Below are positions 20,713 through 21,502 of a stretch of DNA of 21,502 nt, in pieces. This DNA comes from a virus. The notes beneath the pieces were generated by a model. It did no database searches and was not told the DNA's origin. It saw nothing but the letters and a program-made list of their open reading frames with translations. The position numbers and the translations under genes are program-made. Where the stretch lies: the IMG/VR virus record IMGVR_UViG_3300030118_005390, positions 15,578 to 37,079 of that record; one strand, 5' to 3'. The stretch's first letter is position 1. Every line of letters starts with the position of its first letter.

Positions 20713-21201
20713 ATGATATATCACATAAATTACAAAGTAAATAAACAAAAATATAGAGACATATTCTATAACAATATTCAGAAATATGGACAATGGCATT
20801 GGCTTTGTCCAAAAAGACAAGAATTATTTTGGTATCAATTGTTTATAAAAGACTCTCATCCCTTAAAACCTTTAATCGAACCAGTTGAAAAAGAATTGGG
20901 TATTCTTGGTATGAACAATTATCCAAGATTTAGTTATCAATTTCCAAATACTAAATTGGGTCATCATAAAGATGAGGACAATATGGTTAGTATAAATATT
21001 AACTTAATGGAAACAACACCAATAATTCATATTGAAGAAAGACCTTATCCATATGAATGTGCTTATATAAAAGTTGGACAGCATATGCACGGAGTAGAGC
21101 CTGATAAAAATGCTAGACTTATTTTAAAGTTTTGTTTAAGACATCCATGGCAACAAGTTTATGATATTTTAAACAAAAAAGGTTTACTTATTACACAATA
21201 A
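20713..21201 (+). CDS. 2OG-Fe(II) oxygenase-like protein
   Basis: The start is set at ATG 20713; an in-frame GTG at 20662 would run through the promoter-like region and adds 17 unrelated residues. The 162-residue product has the cupin metal and cosubstrate pattern: His85-x-Asp87 in 'TKLGHHKDEDNMVSININL', then His126 in 'GQHMHGVEP' and Arg135 in 'DKNARLILKFCLR'. This matches HxD...H...R of 2-oxoglutarate/Fe(II) dioxygenases, perhaps nearest the aspartyl/asparaginyl beta-hydroxylase-like group. Such enzymes are frequent in marine T4-like phages, with mostly unknown substrates (nucleic acid or protein hydroxylation are options). It is divergent from the leftward block and convergent with the next gene, overlapping it by 18 bases. 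Confidence 0.65.
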   Translation: MIYHINYKVNKQKYRDIFYNNIQKYGQWHWLCPKRQELFWYQLFIKDSHPLKPLIEPVEKELGILGMNNYPRFSYQFPNTKLGHHKDEDNMVSININLMETTPIIHIEERPYPYECAYIKVGQHMHGVEPDKNARLILKFCLRHPWQQVYDILNKKGLLITQ

Positions 21202-21502
21202 AAGTTTTCTATTTTTATTTCTTTTATCATCAAGTGATTGATTATTGACTATTTCAATGTTAAAATAATTAGATAAAAAATTAATCTGTTCTTGTTGATT
21301 GGATCCATTTGTTTCAAACAGACAAGCGTTACAGTGTATTCCTATCCAATTAACATACGTTTCCCACTTTCTTATCCATCGACTCATTGATAACATCAAT
21401 ACAATATCAAACGGTCCATACCAGTTTAAATTTAAAATATTCATGGTATCGAGATCATGTGTGTAAAAGTTTAAGTTATGCGATTGATCGTGGCACTTAA
21501 GA
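21184..21502 (-). CDS. Class I methyltransferase-like protein, C-terminal part (5' end outside window)
   Basis: The frame is open to the right edge of the window, so the ATG at 21444 is likely internal; no ribosome site precedes it. The visible 105 residues follow the second half of a class I SAM methyltransferase: 'NFYTHDLDTMNIL' (strand with Asp), 'YGPFDIVLMLSMSRWIRKW' (motif IV and following helix), 'HCNACLFETNGSNQQEQ' (strand with 'FE.NG') and a final hairpin region ending in its own stop. The glycine-rich SAM loop would be to the right. The substrate is unknown. Its 3' end overlaps the convergent oxygenase-like gene by 18 bases with no clear terminator between them. Confidence 0.6.
   Translation of the reverse strand, partial: LKCHDQSHNLNFYTHDLDTMNILNLNWYGPFDIVLMLSMSRWIRKWETYVNWIGIHCNACLFETNGSNQQEQINFLSNYFNIEIVNNQSLDDKRNKNRKLLLCNK

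Noticed and set aside
21184-21260. Bidirectional terminator between the convergent genes at the right end
   Set aside because: Only a weak A/T-only ATAAAAG/CTTTTAT pairing with a long loop was found; not enough to call.
1-21502. CRISPR array, integrase, attachment site or insertion sequence
   Set aside because: No regularly spaced direct repeats, recombinase motifs or terminal inverted repeats with target duplication were seen by eye.

Overview
The window is an AT-rich, densely packed stretch of a tailed-phage genome, most like a marine T4-type myovirus. It has gp46/gp47 recombination nucleases, a probable gp32-type single-strand DNA-binding protein, class Ia NrdA/NrdB with glutaredoxin, ThyX, PhoH, a MazG-like hydrolase and a T4 RNase H-like 5' nuclease. 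Genes overlap or abut, and no integrase, tRNA, IS element or CRISPR array is visible. The host cannot be fixed from sequence alone. The base composition and gene set fit phages of SAR11-type or picocyanobacterial hosts. A glutamine riboswitch-like RNA at the left leans towards the marine cyanobacterial/cyanophage sphere, but no photosynthesis gene is present here.

Layout. (1) Positions 1-2706, plus strand: the C-terminal end of a radical SAM/SPASM protein, a small basic protein, then an RNA matching the L-glutamine aptamer (glnA / Downstream-peptide type) just before a 49-aa ORF. A run of probable virion or late genes follows: a 113-aa acidic protein, a DUF6496-like basic protein, a beta-helix (pectin-lyase-fold) protein, a Gly-rich protein, a 66-aa protein and a 31-aa Lys-rich peptide. 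A probable intrinsic terminator lies inside the tail of the convergent gene. (2) Positions 2687-20632, minus strand, transcribed leftward: one long nucleotide-metabolism, replication and recombination block. In transcription order it encodes an unknown 141-aa protein, SGNH-like hydrolase, gp32-like SSB, glycosyltransferase, radical SAM/SPASM protein, (hairpin-rich gap), gp47, PP-loop ATPase, gp46, NrdA, NrdB, MazG-like, glutaredoxin, PhoH, thermonuclease, serine hydroxymethyltransferase, PD-(D/E)XK nuclease, 5' nuclease, dUTPase-fold protein, ThyX, GT-B glycosyltransferase and a methyltransferase-like protein. (3) Positions 20713-21502: a divergent plus-strand 2OG-Fe(II) oxygenase-like gene and a convergent, window-truncated methyltransferase.

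How the genes fit together: nucleases (thermonuclease, 5' nuclease, gp46/47, Hjc-like) can recycle and process DNA. NrdAB plus glutaredoxin makes dNDPs, MazG trims NTP pools, and ThyX makes dTMP. The phage serine hydroxymethyltransferase would supply methylene-tetrahydrofolate to ThyX, giving a self-contained thymidylate branch. Two glycosyltransferases, two methyltransferase-like proteins, an oxygenase and radical SAM proteins suggest macromolecule or small-molecule modification, with unknown targets.

Most notable: the glutamine-riboswitch-like RNA in a phage structural operon; a phoH gene with no AUG/GUG/UUG start (an AUC sits at ideal distance from a strong Shine-Dalgarno sequence); the SHMT-ThyX pairing; a dUTPase-fold protein apparently lacking catalytic residues; a GC-rich gap with several C-GNA-G triloop hairpins; and a divergent promoter pair placed so that both transcripts could be nearly leaderless.
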